From the NCBI RefSeq assembly GCF_003129465.1, contig NZ_QFFF01000001.1, positions 2,465,501-2,529,500 of the forward strand: 64,000 bases of DNA, written 5' to 3'. A model generated the notes under the pieces. That model did not search any database and was not told the origin of the DNA. It saw only the letters and a program-made list of their open reading frames with translations. Position numbers and translations under genes: made by a program. How positions within the stretch are numbered: position 1 is the first letter of the stretch; the number at the start of each line of letters is the position of its first letter. The DNA is from Sphingosinicella humi (lineage in GTDB: Bacteria > Pseudomonadota > Alphaproteobacteria > Sphingomonadales > Sphingomonadaceae). Below, one piece after another: positions 62,611-64,000 of the stretch.

Positions 62611-63114
62611 ATGCGTAGTTCAAATTCCGATCATCGCCGCGTGCAAACTATTGTCGCCGTGGCGATAGTAGGTCTGATGTGTTCGGTGCCGGTGAAGGCG
62701 GATACTCCCCACAGCCTGCCGGAGATTGAGGCCGAGGCGGTGGAGACCATCGACGCCACCCCCGTGCCCGCGCCCGAGGCCGAAACGGCGGTCGTCGAGG
62801 AAGCGACCCAACCGGAATTCGAGCATCTCGCCGACGGCGAGGCGAGCTATTATGGCGCCGAGCTTGCCGGCAACCGCACCGCGAGCGGCGAAATCTTCGA
62901 CCCGAGCGAACTTACGGCGGCGCATCGCAGTCTGCCGATGGGGACCAAGCTTCGCGTCACCAACCAGGCCAACGGCAAGAGCGTCGTCGTCCGCGTCAAC
63001 GATCGCGGTCCGTTCGTGAAGAGGCGCATCGTCGACATCTCCCGCGCGGCCGCGGAGAAAATCTCGATGATCCGCGCCGGCAAGGCGCAGGTGACGCTGG
63101 AGCTTCTGCGCTAA
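62611..63114 (+). CDS. rlpA: RlpA-like septal ring lytic transglycosylase family protein
   Basis: A 167-residue exported protein with an N-terminal hydrophobic signal (VQTIVAVAIVGLMCSVPVKA), an acidic linker and a double-psi beta-barrel domain: DGEASYYGAELAGNRTASGE, LTAAHRSLPMGTKLRVTN, VVVRVNDRGPFVKRR (with the catalytic-type Asp) and DISRAAAEKI. There is no SPOR domain, unlike E. coli RlpA. It probably cuts denuded glycan strands at the septum. ATG 62611 has a GGGGCC stretch before it rather than a good ribosome binding site. Confidence 0.88.
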   Translation: MRSSNSDHRRVQTIVAVAIVGLMCSVPVKADTPHSLPEIEAEAVETIDATPVPAPEAETAVVEEATQPEFEHLADGEASYYGAELAGNRTASGEIFDPSELTAAHRSLPMGTKLRVTNQANGKSVVVRVNDRGPFVKRRIVDISRAAAEKISMIRAGKAQVTLELLR

Positions 63115-63250
63115 GACGCTGGGGCTTCTGCGCCAAGCAGCGCGTTCTAACGCTTTACCTTCTTTCTTATCCGATTATCACGGCCCCAGGGCGTCCCGGT
63201 GGCGAGCCGGGCGTGCGACATATTGAAACGAACGATTTGGGAGAGGTCTG

Positions 63251-64000
63251 CTGTCGAGGCGGATCAAGATTGCGTCCATCGCCGTCGTCCTGCTGGCGAT
63301 CTTCATCATGGCGGCATCCGGAGGCACGTTCGCCGGGGGCGGCGATCCGATCGAGGACCAACTGGCCGAGCTGCCGGAGCGAATCGGCATCGACGTAAAG
63401 GCGTTCGACAAGAGCGACGTCGATTATGCGCGGCTGGACCGGCGGCTTCAGCATCTGGCCGAGCAAGACAATATGGTCGGCCTCGCCGTCGGCGTCGTCG
63501 AGAATGGCCGCATCCGCTTCCTGAAGGGCTACGGCACGACCGTCGCCGGCGGCGACGAGCCCGTGACGATCGACACGGTTTTCCGCTGGGCCTCGCTCTC
63601 CAAGGGCGTCGCGGCCGACATGGTCGCCAAGCTCGCCGATGAGGAAAAGCTGTCGCTTGAGGATCCCGTCGCCCGCTGGTCCGCCTCGCTCCGGCTGCCC
63701 GGCGGCAACGAGCATCGGGCGACCGTCGCCGACATACTTTCGCATCAGCTGGGCCTCTTCGCCCACGCCCATGATTCGAGCCTGGAGGACGGCCGCGACG
63801 ATGCCGAGCTCCGCGCCAGCCTGGCTTCGCTCAATTTGATCTGCCCGCCCGGCCAGTGCCATGCCTATCAGAATGTCGCCTATGACGCGGCGAGCGAAGT
63901 CGTCGAGAAGGCGACCGGCACGACCTATCAGCAGGCGGTTCGCGAGCAGCTCTTCCTGCCGCTGGGGATGCGCAGCGCTACCCTTACCCGCGAGGGGCTG
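63251..64000 (+). CDS. Serine hydrolase, beta-lactamase class C/PBP4-like (partial, runs off the window)
   Basis: An open frame to the window edge (250 codons seen). A basic-hydrophobic leader (SRRIKIASIAVVLLAIFIMA) is followed by a class C-type domain: NMVGLAVGVVENGRI, the SxxK active site in RWASLSKGVAADMV (Ser-Leu-Ser-Lys), and YQNVAYDAASEVVEK with the Tyr-x-Asn motif. In-frame starts are unusual: only CTG codons (63248, 63251) lie before the leader, behind GGGAGAGG; the first ATG (63308) would remove most of it. The end and any KTG-like motif lie outside. Confidence 0.82.
   Translation, partial: MSRRIKIASIAVVLLAIFIMAASGGTFAGGGDPIEDQLAELPERIGIDVKAFDKSDVDYARLDRRLQHLAEQDNMVGLAVGVVENGRIRFLKGYGTTVAGGDEPVTIDTVFRWASLSKGVAADMVAKLADEEKLSLEDPVARWSASLRLPGGNEHRATVADILSHQLGLFAHAHDSSLEDGRDDAELRASLASLNLICPPGQCHAYQNVAYDAASEVVEKATGTTYQQAVREQLFLPLGMRSATLTREGL

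Noticed and set aside
1-64000. CRISPR array, prophage or integrative element with its own integrase
   Set aside because: No regularly spaced short repeats, cas genes, phage structural genes or integrase were seen. The direct and inverted repeats present are palindromic intergenic elements.

Overview
The window is high-GC, densely coded DNA. It most resembles an alphaproteobacterium of the order Sphingomonadales (Sphingomonas-like). This rests on protein-family recognition and gene order, not on a database search: the pcm-like/tolC/popZ-like (DUF2497)/valS block, an UrcA protein, a DmdC-like acyl-CoA dehydrogenase next to a LiuR-like MerR regulator, an AmpG-like permease, a 2-oxoacid:ferredoxin oxidoreductase pair, and many short palindromic dispersed repeats. 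No rRNA, CRISPR array, prophage or integrase gene was seen. One intact tRNA (Arg-ACG) and one 5' fragment of tRNA-Cys are present.

Positions 1-8200 look like an accessory island. It holds a Cas4-like nuclease/RNase H fusion (DUF2779) overlapping a small DUF7662-type gene, a gene whose 5' part carries a frameshift and deletion, an HTH gene divergent from a protein-phosphatase/ADP-ribosylglycohydrolase fusion, and an ISL3-type transposase. It ends at a tRNA-Cys gene broken in the anticodon stem. Core genes begin at 8289.

Positions 8289-35700 are mostly housekeeping. A tRNA-editing-type deacylase is followed by a near-perfect sigma-54 promoter with tandem upstream palindromes. These stand before a protein methyltransferase-like gene, tolC, a popZ-like gene and valS. 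Next come dagK and hemB, which diverge from overlapping start codons, then a membrane/spermidine-synthase fusion, an acetyltransferase, a gamma-carbonic anhydrase, 6-phosphogluconolactonase, arginine succinyltransferase pathway genes, two manganese-export-type genes (mntP behind a yybP-ykoY riboswitch, and terC), rppH, korA/korB with a 26-residue membrane peptide gene between them, cfa, an SDR gene and purF.

Positions 35800-64000 hold a MerR-regulated acyl-CoA dehydrogenase, an orphan sensor kinase, a phosphoesterase/nucleotidyltransferase pair, two bacterial PH-domain membrane proteins, cysK, an MFS transporter, a VapBC45-like toxin-antitoxin pair beside a decayed higBA remnant, a UvrD-type helicase carrying an in-frame palindromic insertion, a cupredoxin, a class A beta-lactamase lipoprotein, rsmD, a pseudouridine synthase, a Rieske oxygenase, an ampG-like permease, folC, accD, pyrF, lapA, a large patatin-like protein, rlpA and the start of a class C-type serine hydrolase.

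Most gaps over 60 bp in the core hold a palindromic repeat, a hairpin or a regulatory element. At least four repeat families are visible, including five copies (one degenerate) of a 77-bp element.
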